Origin: Opitutaceae bacterium
Lineage (GTDB): Bacteria > Verrucomicrobiota > Verrucomicrobiia > Opitutales > Opitutaceae
Direction: 5' to 3'
DNA: 64,000 nt
Assembly (NCBI GenBank): GCA_016794785.1
Contig: JAEUHC010000010.1
Location: forward strand, 110,067-174,066
A program made the position numbers and the translations under genes. The notes beneath the pieces were generated by a model, which made no database searches, had not been told where the DNA came from, and saw nothing but the letters and a program-made list of their open reading frames with translations. How positions within the stretch are numbered: position 1 is the stretch's first letter; each line of letters opens with the position of its first letter. Shown piece by piece: positions 46,128 through 55,924 of the stretch.

Positions 46128-47251
46128 TGATAGTGAAACGTGAACGTCATCTCCTGCTGCGTGCCGAGGACAGCCTTCATGTCGTCCGTCCACGGGCCGT
46201 AGGGCGAGCGGTCCTTGATGGCGCTGATGCAGGCGCGCACGGCCGTCTCGCTGGCGGTGGAGCTGGCCTCGACGTTGCGGATCTCGGTGATCTTGCCGTC
46301 GTCATCCATCACGAACTTGACCGAGACGGTGCTCCCGCCCGCGGGCATCGCAATCATGCTCAGGATAAGCCGCTCCCACTGGATTTGCACCGTGTCGATC
46401 ACGCGCTGGAGGTAGGCACCGTAGTTGGACCAGCGGGCGTCGATGGCGGTGAGGCCGACGTTCTGGGTGCCGAATTTATTCTCCGCGAGGATCGCCGGGC
46501 GCACCTGCTGCTGCTTCACAATCTGCGGGCGCGGGCGCGGGCGGAGCGGATCGATCGCGGGCTGCGGGGTGGCGAGCCCCTCCGTCTGCGTCGCCTGCGG
46601 GGCGCCATCGATTTTGTCCGGGATGGGCTTCGCATCGGGCAGGCGCTTGGCGAGGTTGCCGCCGATGCCGGCGGTGTTTTCGCCTTCGAATTTTTCCACG
46701 CCGGAAAGCGGGTTCTGCTCGGCGCGGGCGGTCTTCACCTCGTGCTCCGCCTCGGCCATGCGGTCGGGCGACGGCAGGGGCTGCGCGACTTGCTCGATGG
46801 GTTCGCTCAGCCGGCCGCTCACGATCTGGTTGGATTCGTGGTCGGCCTTGCCCTCGGTCGCGGGCCGGTCGCTCTTGCCGTCGGGCGTGGGCTTCTGCTG
46901 GGCGACCTGCTGGTTTTGCGCGGCGAAGTTGTTCGTCTTGTCCGGGGTGTTTTCCGGCGCCTCGGGGTTGGTTTCGACAAACTTCTGCGGCGGAGGCGGC
47001 GGCGCGGGCTTCTCGAATTGCTCGGGGGCAAACTCGATGTTGAAGTCGCGCGCCGTGTTCGGGGCCGCCGCGACGGTGCGCACCGGCCCGGCCGTGATGA
47101 GGCGCGGGCCCACGAGCCAGAGGAGCAGGTGAAACACGAGCACGGCCGCGACGCCGATGGCGACCGAGCGCACATCGGGGTTGGCCCACGCGCGCGCCAG
47201 CAGCCCCTGCGGGTCAGGCAGGGTGCGAACGGCGGCGGAAGGCTGGCTCAT
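46124..47251 (-). CDS. TonB family energy-transducing protein
   Basis: A 375-residue TonB-like protein: a short cytoplasmic N-terminus, one transmembrane helix (VAIGVAAVLVFHLLLWLVG, about residues 30-48), a long periplasmic Pro/Gln/Glu-rich spacer (KPAPPPPPQKF) and a C-terminal domain (WSNYGAYLQRVIDTVQIQWERL, MDDDGKITEIRN) resembling TonB/TolA C-termini. It would couple the ExbBD motor to outer-membrane receptors, two of which are in this window. It is not adjacent to exbBD (55 kb) but lies in a run with tolC and maf. Confidence 0.85.
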   Translation of the reverse strand: MSQPSAAVRTLPDPQGLLARAWANPDVRSVAIGVAAVLVFHLLLWLVGPRLITAGPVRTVAAAPNTARDFNIEFAPEQFEKPAPPPPPQKFVETNPEAPENTPDKTNNFAAQNQQVAQQKPTPDGKSDRPATEGKADHESNQIVSGRLSEPIEQVAQPLPSPDRMAEAEHEVKTARAEQNPLSGVEKFEGENTAGIGGNLAKRLPDAKPIPDKIDGAPQATQTEGLATPQPAIDPLRPRPRPQIVKQQQVRPAILAENKFGTQNVGLTAIDARWSNYGAYLQRVIDTVQIQWERLILSMIAMPAGGSTVSVKFVMDDDGKITEIRNVEASSTASETAVRACISAIKDRSPYGPWTDDMKAVLGTQQEMTFTFHYQ

Positions 47252-47285
47252 GCAAGGTGAACGGGACGCGAATGGAGGCCAAAAG

Positions 47286-47873
47286 TCATGTGCGCAGACC
47301 GCAACGGGTCAAAATTTGTTTCGTTTCATCCAAGGGCAGGCCGACGATGTTGCTGAGCGAGCCGCGGTAGCCCGCCACAATCAGCTCGCTGTGCTCCTGG
47401 ATCGCGTAGCCGCCGGCCTTGTCGAGCGTGTGGACCCGGGCGAGGTAGGCCTCGATGACCGCCTCGTCGAGCGGGTTGAACGTCACCTCGCTCGCCACCC
47501 CCTGATCGAGGGCCAGGCCGTCGGATGTGCGGCGCACCGCGAGGCCGGTGAACACGGTGTGCGTGCGCCCGCTGAGGCGGCGAAGCATCGCGCGGGCCTC
47601 GGCGCCGTCGCGCGGCTTGTTGAGCGCGGCGCCGTCGATGAAGACCGTGGTGTCGGCGCCGAGCACGATCGCATCGGGATGGCGGGCGGCGACCCAATCG
47701 GCCTTGAGCGCGGCGTTGTGCGCGACCATCACGCGCGGATCGGTCGCGGTGTCCTCATGCTCGGTGACCTGCGCGGTGACGACCTCGAACGGCACGCCGA
47801 GCTGCGCGAGGAGCTCGCGGCGGCGCGGCGAGGCGGACGCGAGGATGAGGCGCGGGGCGGCGGGCGGCGCCAC
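47286..47873 (-). CDS. maf: Maf-like nucleotide pyrophosphatase
   Basis: A 195-residue Maf/Ham1-fold protein that hydrolyses non-canonical or nucleoside triphosphates (dTTP/UTP in studied members) and has been tied to septum inhibition. The signature LILASASPRRRELLAQLG is at the N-terminus, with AHNAALKADWVAA, IVLGADTTVF, KPRDGAEARAMLRRLSGRTHTVFTG and the C-terminal YRGSLSNIVGLPL. The start is a GTG one base past the tolC stop, replacing a longer open frame with non-family sequence. Translation is probably coupled to tolC. Confidence 0.94.
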   Translation of the reverse strand: MAPPAAPRLILASASPRRRELLAQLGVPFEVVTAQVTEHEDTATDPRVMVAHNAALKADWVAARHPDAIVLGADTTVFIDGAALNKPRDGAEARAMLRRLSGRTHTVFTGLAVRRTSDGLALDQGVASEVTFNPLDEAVIEAYLARVHTLDKAGGYAIQEHSELIVAGYRGSLSNIVGLPLDETKQILTRCGLRT

Positions 47874-47874
47874 G

Positions 47875-49182
47875 TTACGGGGCCTTCTCCGCGAGCACGG
47901 CCCGCACATCGCCGCGCGCCCGCGCCAGCTCGACCCGGCTCAGATTGTATTGGTAAACGGCATCGACGAGATTGTCCGCCGCCACGGCGACCTGGGTCTG
48001 CGCCTCGATGACCTCGCGATTATCGGCCACGCCCTCGTTGTAACGGGCGCGGGCGAGGCGCAGTTGCTCGTCGGCGAGGCGTGAATTTTTCTCCGCCACC
48101 TCGATCTGGGCGTAGCGGGACGAGGCGTCCTGCCGGGCGAGGCGCAGCTCGGAGGAGATTTGGAGTTCGAGCGAATTGAGGCGGGCCTGCTGCACCTTCT
48201 GGCGAGACAGCGCCGCGCGGCGATCGGAGCTGGCCCGCAGCCCGTCGAAGATGGGCACGGTCACCGTCGCGCCAAAAGTCCAGACCTTGCGCTTGCCGTC
48301 GTCGTCAAAATTGGCGGCGGCCTTGCCGAAATCACCCGCGATCGAGAGCACCGGCATGCGCTCGAACGTCGCGGTGCGCACATCAAATTTGGACTGCTCA
48401 AGGGATTTCTGCCCGCGCAGCCAGTCGGCGCGCTGTTCAAACGTGGTCCTCGCCTCGGGCAGGTTGAGCAGGCCGGCATCGACGCGATTGAGCGGAAAAT
48501 CGGCGAGGGTCAGCGTCGCCCCCGGGTCGAGGTTGAGGAGGCGCTTGAACACCAATTCACTCTGAACGACGGAGGTGACCTGCTGCAGGCGCGCCTGCTC
48601 CGCCTGCGCGACCTGGGCCTCGGCCCGCGTGACGTCGATTTGCGTGGCGATGCCCGCGGCGAGCTGGTTGCGCGCCAGATCGTGCAGCGAACGGGCGCGG
48701 GTGATGTTGGCATCAAGCACATCGAGCCGCCGCAAGTTGCGCAGGTGGCCGAAATACGCCTGCGCGACGCTCGCCTGCGCCGCCTGGATCGTGGCGCGCA
48801 CGTCGAGCCGCGCGGCCTCGGCCCCCGTGCGCGCGGCCTGGCCCGCGGAGAGCGCCTGCAGATTGAGCAGCTGGTAGTTGCCGCCGATGCGCGCATCGAA
48901 GCGGTTCGAAGGCCGCGTCTCGCTGAGCGCGCCGGTGGTGCTCAGGATGTTAAGGTTGCGTGAGCGCCGCTGCGAGCCGGTGAGATTCACAGTGGGAAGG
49001 ACACCCGACCGCGCGAGATTGGCCTGCTCCAGCGCTTGCGCCGCCGCCTCGCGGCTCAGCAGCACGTTGCTGTTCACGCCTTCCACCGAGGCCATCGCCT
49101 GCTCAAGGGTCAGGCTCATCGGCTCCGCAGCCCGCACTACAGCAATCAAAATGAACGGAATCAAAGACAAGGCGTGGCGCAT
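47875..49182 (-). CDS. TolC-family outer-membrane efflux protein
   Basis: A 435-residue TolC-like protein. Signal peptide MRHALSLIPFILIAVVRA, followed by two homologous repeats of alpha-helical barrel sequence with long coiled-coil-like stretches (AQASVAQAYFGHLRNLRRLDVLDANITRARSL and the later SSRYAQIEVAEKNSRLADEQLRLAR). The C-terminal motif is VVEAQTQ-like (REVIEAQTQVAVAADNLVDAVYQYN). It would provide the outer-membrane exit of a tripartite efflux or secretion pump, but no membrane-fusion protein or pump gene is in the window. ATG 49182 was chosen over a TTG seven codons upstream. Confidence 0.92.
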   Translation of the reverse strand: MRHALSLIPFILIAVVRAAEPMSLTLEQAMASVEGVNSNVLLSREAAAQALEQANLARSGVLPTVNLTGSQRRSRNLNILSTTGALSETRPSNRFDARIGGNYQLLNLQALSAGQAARTGAEAARLDVRATIQAAQASVAQAYFGHLRNLRRLDVLDANITRARSLHDLARNQLAAGIATQIDVTRAEAQVAQAEQARLQQVTSVVQSELVFKRLLNLDPGATLTLADFPLNRVDAGLLNLPEARTTFEQRADWLRGQKSLEQSKFDVRTATFERMPVLSIAGDFGKAAANFDDDGKRKVWTFGATVTVPIFDGLRASSDRRAALSRQKVQQARLNSLELQISSELRLARQDASSRYAQIEVAEKNSRLADEQLRLARARYNEGVADNREVIEAQTQVAVAADNLVDAVYQYNLSRVELARARGDVRAVLAEKAP

Positions 49183-49310
49183 AAGTGACGTGACGAGGAG
49201 CAAATCGCCCGCTTGACGTGCAGCGCAAGCCCGCGTTGCGCGCGTCCCGCCGCGGCGGGGTGCGCTGCGGAGTTGTCAGTCCGCGGAAACGGCTCCACCG
49301 TCCGCCCTCC

Positions 49311-50978
49311 ATGCGCCTCGGCCTCGCCCAGCTCAACCCGACCGTCGGCGATCTCGCCGGCAATCGCCGCAAGATCCTCGATGCCTACGCCGCGCTGGTC
49401 GCGCAGGGGGCGGAGCTTGTCGTTTTCCCCGAGCTCGCCGTGTGCGGCTATCCGCCGCGGGATCTGCTGTTCAAGCGACGCTTCGTCCCCGATGTCGCCG
49501 CCACCCTGGCCGAAATCGCCACCGCCATCGGCGAGGTGCCCGCGATCATCGGCACGGTCGAAGCCAATCTCACCGGGCACGGCCGGCCGTGCTTCAACTC
49601 CGCCGCCTTCTGCCAGCGCGGTGCCGTCGTCACGCACGGCCGCAAATGCCTGCTGCCGACCTACGACGTGTTTGACGAGGATCGCTACTTTGAGCCGGCG
49701 GGGGCTCCGACCGTCATCACCCACGCGGGAAAACGCATCGGCCTCACCATCTGCGAGGACATCTGGACGCACCCGATGTTGAACACGCGCCGGCTCTACA
49801 GCGGCCGCATGCCGCTCGAGCAACTCGCCGATCAGAAATGCGACCTCATGGTCAACCTCTCCGCGAGCCCGTGGCATTCCGCCAAGGAAGCCATCCGCCA
49901 AAACCTCGTCGTCGCCGACGCCGCCCGCGCGCTCGGCTGCCCCGTCGCCTACGTCAACACCGTCGGCGGCAACGACGAACTCATCTTCGACGGCCGTAGC
50001 CATGTCGTCGATGCGCAGGGCCGCGTCATCGCTCAGCTCGCCGCTTTTGCCGAAGAGCTGCAGGTCATCGATCTTGCCGCACCAGCCCTCCCGGGCACCG
50101 AATCCTCGATTCCCAGCGTCCCACCTGGGGACGGCGATGAAATCGCCGACATCTATTGCGCCCTCGTGCTCGGACTGCGCGACTATGCGCACAAGAGCGG
50201 CTTCAAGCGCGCCCTCATCGCCCTCTCCGGCGGCATCGACTCCGCCGTCGTCGCCGTGCTCGCCGCGGAGGCCCTCGGCCCGGAAAACATCATCGGCGTC
50301 TCCCTGCCCTCCTCCATCTCGTCGCAGCATTCGCGCGACGACGCCCGCGCTCTCGCCCGGAACCTCGGCATCCGCTTTGAGACCGTGCGCATCTCCGATG
50401 TCGTCAACGAAACCGAGAAGGTCCTCTGGCACCTGTTCAGCCGGACCCAGCGCGACGTGACCGAGGAAAACATCCAGGCCCGCGTGCGCGGCGTCATCAT
50501 GATGGCGCTCTCGAACAAGTTTGGCTCCCTCCTCCTCACGACCGGCAACAAGAGCGAGATGGCCGTCGGCTACTGCACGCTCTATGGCGACATGTGCGGC
50601 GGCCTCGCCGTGATCAGCGACGTCTTCAAGATGCAGGTTTACGCCCTCGCCCGCTGGATCAACCGCGAGAAGGAAATCATCCCCGTCTCCTCCATCGAGA
50701 AACCGCCGAGCGCCGAGCTGCGCCCGGATCAAAAGGACCAGGACAGTCTCCCGCCCTACGACATGCTCGACGCGATCCTCAAGGGCTACGTCGAGGAAGG
50801 CCTCTCGCGCCGCGACCTCGTCGCGCAGGGCTTCGCCGAACCCATCGTGAACGACATCGCGCGCAAGGTGGACCTCAACGAATACAAGCGGAAGCAAGCC
50901 GCCCCCGGCCTGAAGATCACCCCCCTCGCCTTCGGCGTCGGCCGCCGCATCCCGATCGTGCAGAAGTATGTCAGTTAG
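49311..50978 (+). CDS. nadE: Glutamine-dependent NAD+ synthetase
   Basis: A 555-residue two-domain enzyme that amidates nicotinic acid adenine dinucleotide to NAD+. The N-terminal nitrilase-type glutaminase domain has the Glu41-Lys112-Cys148 triad ([32 protein letters not shown]). The C-terminal synthetase domain begins near residue 285 and carries the ATP-pyrophosphatase loop SGGIDSAVV (306-314), [14 protein letters not shown] and [13 protein letters not shown]. Length matches the long bacterial form. ATG 49311 was chosen where the glutaminase domain begins. Divergent from tolC. Confidence 0.97.
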   Translation: MRLGLAQLNPTVGDLAGNRRKILDAYAALVAQGAELVVFPELAVCGYPPRDLLFKRRFVPDVAATLAEIATAIGEVPAIIGTVEANLTGHGRPCFNSAAFCQRGAVVTHGRKCLLPTYDVFDEDRYFEPAGAPTVITHAGKRIGLTICEDIWTHPMLNTRRLYSGRMPLEQLADQKCDLMVNLSASPWHSAKEAIRQNLVVADAARALGCPVAYVNTVGGNDELIFDGRSHVVDAQGRVIAQLAAFAEELQVIDLAAPALPGTESSIPSVPPGDGDEIADIYCALVLGLRDYAHKSGFKRALIALSGGIDSAVVAVLAAEALGPENIIGVSLPSSISSQHSRDDARALARNLGIRFETVRISDVVNETEKVLWHLFSRTQRDVTEENIQARVRGVIMMALSNKFGSLLLTTGNKSEMAVGYCTLYGDMCGGLAVISDVFKMQVYALARWINREKEIIPVSSIEKPPSAELRPDQKDQDSLPPYDMLDAILKGYVEEGLSRRDLVAQGFAEPIVNDIARKVDLNEYKRKQAAPGLKITPLAFGVGRRIPIVQKYVS

Positions 50979-50990
50979 CCGCGGCCATTT

Positions 50991-51014
50991 CCCGCGGAGG
51001 AGATCCCCCGCGGG
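50991..51014. terminator. GC-rich hairpin between convergent genes
   Basis: CCCGCGG faces CCGCGGG across ten bases. It lies between the ends of nadE and the large TonB-dependent receptor gene. A T-tract is absent, so this is a candidate only. Confidence 0.4.
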
Positions 51015-51070
51015 TTCGACAGGCGCGCGCCTCACCCGCAGGCTGACGCCGCAAGGGAATCACGCCGCAG

Positions 51071-54000
51071 TCACAACCGCAGCGTAGTCGTGAAGAGGAA
51101 GCTGATCGGCTCCTGGTAGATCGCGTTCTTCGCCGGGACGCTCACGCGATAGGGAATGGAAAAATCGCCGCCCGGCGCGCGTGGGACGACTGTGTCGTCC
51201 TGGTAGATGATGCGCTGGCGGTTCAGCAGATTGCGGATGTTGAGCTGAAACGAGACCTGCTTGTTGGCGAGCAGGCGCCAGCCATCCTTCAAGCGCATCG
51301 TGTAGGCCAGCGACGCCACGGAGTTGAGCGGCTGGGCCGTGTAGATGGGATGCTGCCGGCCGTCTGCATACTTTGCGACAACCTGGCCGGCGGCGTTCAG
51401 CTCGGAATCGCCCGTGCGATAGCCGGCGATGCCATCGCCGCGATATTGCAGGCCAAGGCCCACGCGCAGACCGCGCAACCGGCCCTCTTGGATCGTATAG
51501 TCCGCGTAGATATTGGAATTGAAGCGCTTCACACCGTAGCTCGGCGCGTCGCTGAGCACGCCCTCATACTGCACCCAGAGATTATTGTAGTCCGTGACCG
51601 CATTGGTCTGCTCGGTCACGATCGCGGCGGTCACGGCCGGGTTGACGACGGCCAGCCCGGGAGCGTTGGGCGCGCCCGCGGGTTTCCGCGTGGTATCGAG
51701 CCGGCCGCCGGCCGCCTCAAGCACCTTCAGGAAGTTGGCGGCATTTTCAGGGACATATTTCCTCGAAAGCGGGTAGCGATCATAGGTGACGAGCCGGCTG
51801 ACACCGCCGTTGAAGGTGAGGCGCAGGCCATTCTTCAATGCCGCGATGATCTCAAACTCCGCGCCGGAGTTGCGCTGCGACTGGTAGTCGCCGCCGAAAA
51901 TATCCGCCAAGCCGAGGTTGTTGCGGCTGCCGACGGCGCCGTCCGTCGCGGCATTGCGGCCGTAGAGCGCATTGATGGGGCCGTTTGTCGGCGGCGTCAC
52001 GCGGGCCTTGTCCTGGGTGTTGAAGAAGTAGTTGATGTTAGCCGTCAGGCGACTGTTGAGGAAATTGAAGCGGAAGCCGCCATCGTAGCCTTTGCCCGTC
52101 TGCACATCCGCGAGATCGTTGCTGATGTCGAAGGCTCCGGTGGGCGGCAGCACATACGACGTGGCGTAGTTGCCGACCACGGAAACCCACTTTGCCAGGT
52201 GATAGACCGCGCCGGTGCTGATGCTGTAGGGCTGGCGCTTGTTGACCGGGGGATTGTAGTCGTCCCGAAAGCGATCGTTGAGATGAAAGGCGTTCGGCAC
52301 GGCGATGCCGTTGTTGGTGGTCGCGCCCGCGGGCGTCGGAATGGCGGTGCGGGGCCGCGTGGCGGCGGGAATGGGGATCGTGGAAGTGGGCGCACCGGTC
52401 GCGCTGCGCGGGATGTAGCTGAGGTTAATCCAGTCCGACGGCGCGTCGGGCCGGTAGTAAAAAGTCCGGCCGTCCCAATCGGCGGGGAGATCCGCGCGAT
52501 TGATGCTGTTCCATACTTGCGCGCGGACGTTGTCGAAACGGATCGCGGGCAGGACGACGAGCTTGCCGCCGAAATACTTCGCGCTCGCCGCAAGGCCGGA
52601 GGCGATGAAGCGGTTTTCCGATCTGGTCCAAGTGCTCGCCACCCAATCCGGCGTGAAGGTGGCGGTCGAAGTCGAGAAGGAGTTGTTGTCCGCGCTGAAA
52701 TCCCGGCGGAAGACCTGCGTGGGCACACCCTCCTCGCTGAACGGCCGGCTGGGCGCGTAGAAGTAGTGGCGGACACGGATGAGGTCGTCACCGCCGGTCC
52801 ACATGCGCGGGTCGGCGCTCACCCTCATGCTGCGCTGGAACGTCGTCGAGAGCGTCTCCTTATGCGTGATGCCGGTGTTGAAGTTGACGACGTAGTTGCC
52901 CCATTTTCCGTAGTCGCCGCGATAGGCGACATTCATCCGCAGGGCGGAATTGGTGATGCGGACCGGGCTGTAGGCGATGGTGCCATCGGCGTAGGGCTGG
53001 AGGTAATTCGGGTTTGCCACGCCGTTCGGAAGGAGCTGGTTGATGTCGATCCGGAGCGCGCGGAAATCATTCACGCTGACGCGGCGGTCCGTCGTGCGGT
53101 TGACGTCGCCGCCCAGCTCAAAGAACCAGCTGGTGCCGATCTGATGGGTGAGCGCGAGGTTGATGTCCTTCGCGTTCTGCAGCAGCGTGGGCGCATCGGT
53201 GGTGTTGTTGTCGCGCTTGTCCGGAAGCCGAAACTTGGAGCCCGCGAGCACGCGGTTGAAGCGATCGGCGGGCAGGTCGTCCTGATAGAGGAGGTTGAGG
53301 TTGCCGCCGCCATTGCCGGCGTTGATGCCGGGGGTCGTGGTCTGCGCGGCGCTGTTGCCGAAAGGCAGCCCGGTGCCGCGAGTCCAAAGGCGGCCATTGC
53401 CATAAATCGGCGTGTTGGCGGTCGCATCGCCGGCGCGCGTGATGGCCTCGTTTTGGTAATTCATGAGCACGTTCTGCCCCGACCAGGGGCTCCAAACATA
53501 GTAGGCGCCCGCGCGCCGATCGACTCCCTGCGCCTCACCTTGAAACCGCAGCACATGCCCGAGCGAGGTCGGCACACCGGGCAGCGCCTGGGTGCCCTGA
53601 ATCGCGTTGCTGAAGGGCTCACGGAACACCGTGACGCCATCCCAACCCGTGAAGGTATCGTAGAGTGAAGTCTGCGGGATCGAGCGCATGGTCTTTTCCC
53701 GGGAGACTTCGAGGCGCACCTCGGTCTTCGGCCGCCAGAGGTAGGAGAGAGACCCGGTGATGCCCTTGACCTGCTCGGTCTCCCGGCGCTTCCAGCCATC
53801 GCGATCGAACCACACGGCGTTGGCGCGCACGGCGAGCTTGTCGGTCAGCGGCCGGTTTACGTCGAGGGTGGCGCGCTTGTAGTTCCAGGAACCGAAGACT
53901 GTCGCGAAAGTATCAATCGGCCGGTCGTAACGGGCGCGTTTAGTGACAGCGCCCATGCCGCCGCCGAGCGAACTGTTGGCACCGACATTGAAGAGCGCGG

Positions 54001-54529
54001 CGTTGGGCCCGCGGCCGAAATCGTAGCGTTCAAGATTATAGGAATCCTGCGTCGCGGCGGAGAGGTAGTTGTTGCGGGTGGTGGTCGTGCCGCCGGAGCT
54101 GCCACCGTTCACGAGCACCACGCCGCGCACCGCGGCGATGCTAGTGATGCCAAACACATCGGCGCCGTTGCCATCGGGCACCGGGGTGCCACCCGGCGCC
54201 CACATGGTCGCCTCCTGGATATTGGTGATGCCCAGCGCGTCGATGAAGTCGCGCGTCATCACCGAATACGCCGCGGGCACATCGGCCATGTCGAGCGAGA
54301 GGCGCGTGGCGGTGCCGGCGTTGGCCGCCATGAAGCCATTGTCCTTATCGGTGTTCACCTCGAACGGCGAGAGCTTGACGACATCCTGCGCGCCCGACGA
54401 CACGGAGGTTTCGATTTTAACATTGGCAGCGGAAGCCGGCGGCGGTGTGGCGGTGGCCGGCGGTGCTACTTGCGCGCAGAGGCACAAGGGGGCGCAAAGA
54501 AGCGCTGTCAGAAACGGGGTGGTTTTCAT
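51071..54529 (-). CDS. Large TonB-dependent receptor (Opitutaceae type)
   Basis: A 1152-residue outer-membrane receptor. Signal peptide (MKTTPFLTALLCAPLCLCAQ), then a Pro/Ala-rich linker and DVVKLSPFEVNTDKDNGF, the TonB-box-like segment characteristic of this lineage. The plug domain follows (AAYSVMTRDFIDALGITNIQEA, VRGVVLVNGG, YDFGRGPNAALFNVGANSSLGGGMG), then about 900 residues of barrel. The end is FLFTTTLRL with alternating hydrophobics. The size suggests import of large ligands such as oligosaccharides. It lies 311 bases downstream of exbD on the same strand, so exbBD may energise it. Confidence 0.93.
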   Translation of the reverse strand: MKTTPFLTALLCAPLCLCAQVAPPATATPPPASAANVKIETSVSSGAQDVVKLSPFEVNTDKDNGFMAANAGTATRLSLDMADVPAAYSVMTRDFIDALGITNIQEATMWAPGGTPVPDGNGADVFGITSIAAVRGVVLVNGGSSGGTTTTRNNYLSAATQDSYNLERYDFGRGPNAALFNVGANSSLGGGMGAVTKRARYDRPIDTFATVFGSWNYKRATLDVNRPLTDKLAVRANAVWFDRDGWKRRETEQVKGITGSLSYLWRPKTEVRLEVSREKTMRSIPQTSLYDTFTGWDGVTVFREPFSNAIQGTQALPGVPTSLGHVLRFQGEAQGVDRRAGAYYVWSPWSGQNVLMNYQNEAITRAGDATANTPIYGNGRLWTRGTGLPFGNSAAQTTTPGINAGNGGGNLNLLYQDDLPADRFNRVLAGSKFRLPDKRDNNTTDAPTLLQNAKDINLALTHQIGTSWFFELGGDVNRTTDRRVSVNDFRALRIDINQLLPNGVANPNYLQPYADGTIAYSPVRITNSALRMNVAYRGDYGKWGNYVVNFNTGITHKETLSTTFQRSMRVSADPRMWTGGDDLIRVRHYFYAPSRPFSEEGVPTQVFRRDFSADNNSFSTSTATFTPDWVASTWTRSENRFIASGLAASAKYFGGKLVVLPAIRFDNVRAQVWNSINRADLPADWDGRTFYYRPDAPSDWINLSYIPRSATGAPTSTIPIPAATRPRTAIPTPAGATTNNGIAVPNAFHLNDRFRDDYNPPVNKRQPYSISTGAVYHLAKWVSVVGNYATSYVLPPTGAFDISNDLADVQTGKGYDGGFRFNFLNSRLTANINYFFNTQDKARVTPPTNGPINALYGRNAATDGAVGSRNNLGLADIFGGDYQSQRNSGAEFEIIAALKNGLRLTFNGGVSRLVTYDRYPLSRKYVPENAANFLKVLEAAGGRLDTTRKPAGAPNAPGLAVVNPAVTAAIVTEQTNAVTDYNNLWVQYEGVLSDAPSYGVKRFNSNIYADYTIQEGRLRGLRVGLGLQYRGDGIAGYRTGDSELNAAGQVVAKYADGRQHPIYTAQPLNSVASLAYTMRLKDGWRLLANKQVSFQLNIRNLLNRQRIIYQDDTVVPRAPGGDFSIPYRVSVPAKNAIYQEPISFLFTTTLRL

Positions 54530-54840
54530 GATCAGGGGTTGGCTAACGGTGGACGATGGTCACAAATCCCCGCGTCGTGATTTCTTCAATGCCTCCGACG
54601 GTTTCACTGGGAACCATAAACCCGCCGGCGAAGCAGGTCCGACGGCATCCTCGCAGAGCCTAGAACCCATCCGGAGAATTGGCTCTGCGCGAAACAAGAC
54701 TCATCCGCAGGCCCCACCGCTCGCGCCACCGCCTTGGCCGCACGATCTCTATCGCAGCGACCGCAGTAGCCAGCCACTGAGTGGACATCGAAAGCCGCCG
54801 CGGACGGCGTCAACCAGCGCGGCCGCGCCGGACACAGCGC
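54530..54840. other. 311-base leader region upstream of the large receptor
   Basis: Apart from a 9-base-pair inverted repeat (CGCAGAGCC at 54652 and GGCTCTGCG at 54681), I see no gene or recognised riboswitch. The hairpin could be the terminator of exbBD or part of a regulated 5' leader of the receptor. Confidence 0.5.
54652..54689. terminator. Inverted repeat between exbD and receptor gene
   Basis: CGCAGAGCC and GGCTCTGCG form a perfect 9-base-pair stem with a 20-base loop, about 120 bases before the receptor start on the minus strand. No T-tract follows. Confidence 0.4.
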
Positions 54841-55239
54841 TCAGCGGCTCTGCAAGCTGTGCTTGTTAAGGCCGGCTTTGCGGCAGGCGTCCCAGACAAA
54901 GGTCAGGCGCTCGAGCGTGGCCTTCTCGTCCGAGCGGATGAGCACGGGGATGTCCTTGTCGATGTCCTTAACCTGTTTCAACAGGCCCGGCAGCTCCTCG
55001 TCGGAGACGGGTTTGCCGTTGAAGGTGAGCGCGCCGTCCTTGGCGATTGAGATGGTGAGGTTGCCGCGAAACTCGTTTTTCCCCGCGGTCTCGACCTTCG
55101 GCAGCGTGATATTGAGCGTCGCGGCGGAGCGCGCCTGCATTGTCACGTAGGCGAAGAGGACGAGCATCACGAGCACGTCCACGAGCGGAACCATCGGAAG
55201 TTCCGGCCGCGGACGGTGACGGCGCGCGAGCAGGCTCAT
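54841..55239 (-). CDS. exbD: ExbD/TolR-family biopolymer transport protein
   Basis: A 132-residue inner-membrane protein with a short N-terminus, one transmembrane helix (PMVPLVDVLVMLVLFAYV) holding the conserved proton-path Asp21, and a periplasmic domain containing LPKVETAGK and ISIAKDGALTFNGKPVSDEEL, as in ExbD and TolR. With ExbB it forms the proton-driven motor for TonB. It begins 1 base after exbB. The ATG was chosen at the helix-proximal start; the upstream open frame overlaps exbB. Confidence 0.93.
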   Translation of the reverse strand: MSLLARRHRPRPELPMVPLVDVLVMLVLFAYVTMQARSAATLNITLPKVETAGKNEFRGNLTISIAKDGALTFNGKPVSDEELPGLLKQVKDIDKDIPVLIRSDEKATLERLTFVWDACRKAGLNKHSLQSR

Positions 55240-55240
55240 G

Positions 55241-55840
55241 TCACTTGACCTCCGGGCGGCCAGGCTGCCGCGCCAGCACCCGCTCAAGCAACACATCAAG
55301 CTGCGCCGCATGCTTGTCCACGACCCGGTGGAGATAGCCGCTGCCAATCAGCGCCGGCAGCGCGATGCACAGGCCGAAAATTGTCGCCGAAAGCGCATAG
55401 CCCACGCTCTCGGTGAACTGCACCGGGTCCGGCATCCGGGTGTTGGGATCGACGACCGAGAAGGCGCCAAGCAGGCCAGTGACCGTGCCGATCAGGCCGA
55501 TGAGCGGCGCGGCGGCGTAGATCGTGTCGAGGTAGCTGATGCCGCGCTCCAGCTTGAGCACCTCGAGGCGCGCATAGGCTTTGATCGCCTCGGAATCGCC
55601 GGGATGGCGCTCAGCAAAATCGAGCACGCGCCCCAGCGCCGAGCGCTTGTCGCCCACCGGGGGCCGGCCCTCGATGACCGACTCGGCCAAGTGCTCCGGA
55701 ATCACTGCCGCGCGGCGCAACGCGAAAAGACGTTCCGCGATGATGAACACCGCGATGACCGAGCAAAGGCCGAGCGGATAGATGAGATTCCCGGCCTCGC
55801 GAAACGCGCGGGCCAGATCGATGGCGGCTGCTAGGAGCAT
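55241..55840 (-). CDS. exbB: ExbB/TolQ/MotA-family proton channel protein
   Basis: A 199-residue protein with three transmembrane helices: about 17-37 (IYPLGLCSVIAVFIIAERLF), 105-128 (TIYAAAPLIGLIGTVTGLLGAF) and 145-170 (YALSATIFGLCIALPALIGSG). These are the family's conserved helices with the GLIGTVTG motif. It forms the pentameric stator that, with ExbD, uses the proton gradient to energise TonB. First gene of the exbB-exbD pair. Confidence 0.94.
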   Translation of the reverse strand: MLLAAAIDLARAFREAGNLIYPLGLCSVIAVFIIAERLFALRRAAVIPEHLAESVIEGRPPVGDKRSALGRVLDFAERHPGDSEAIKAYARLEVLKLERGISYLDTIYAAAPLIGLIGTVTGLLGAFSVVDPNTRMPDPVQFTESVGYALSATIFGLCIALPALIGSGYLHRVVDKHAAQLDVLLERVLARQPGRPEVK

Positions 55841-55924
55841 GGCAAAGGGTGGAACGTGCCGCGGTCAGACGCCGCGGCGAGGGAAAAGTTCAGCGGAATG
55901 TGCGCGCGCCGCAGCACGAAGCAA

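Noticed and set aside
51350..53668. A 772-codon open frame antisense to the large TonB-dependent receptor
   Set aside because: No motif or signal; the receptor on the other strand has a signal peptide, plug and barrel. Long antisense frames are expected at this GC content.
54530..54840. A cobalamin or other riboswitch upstream of the large receptor
   Set aside because: I looked for the conserved B12-box and other core motifs and did not find them; only a simple hairpin is present.
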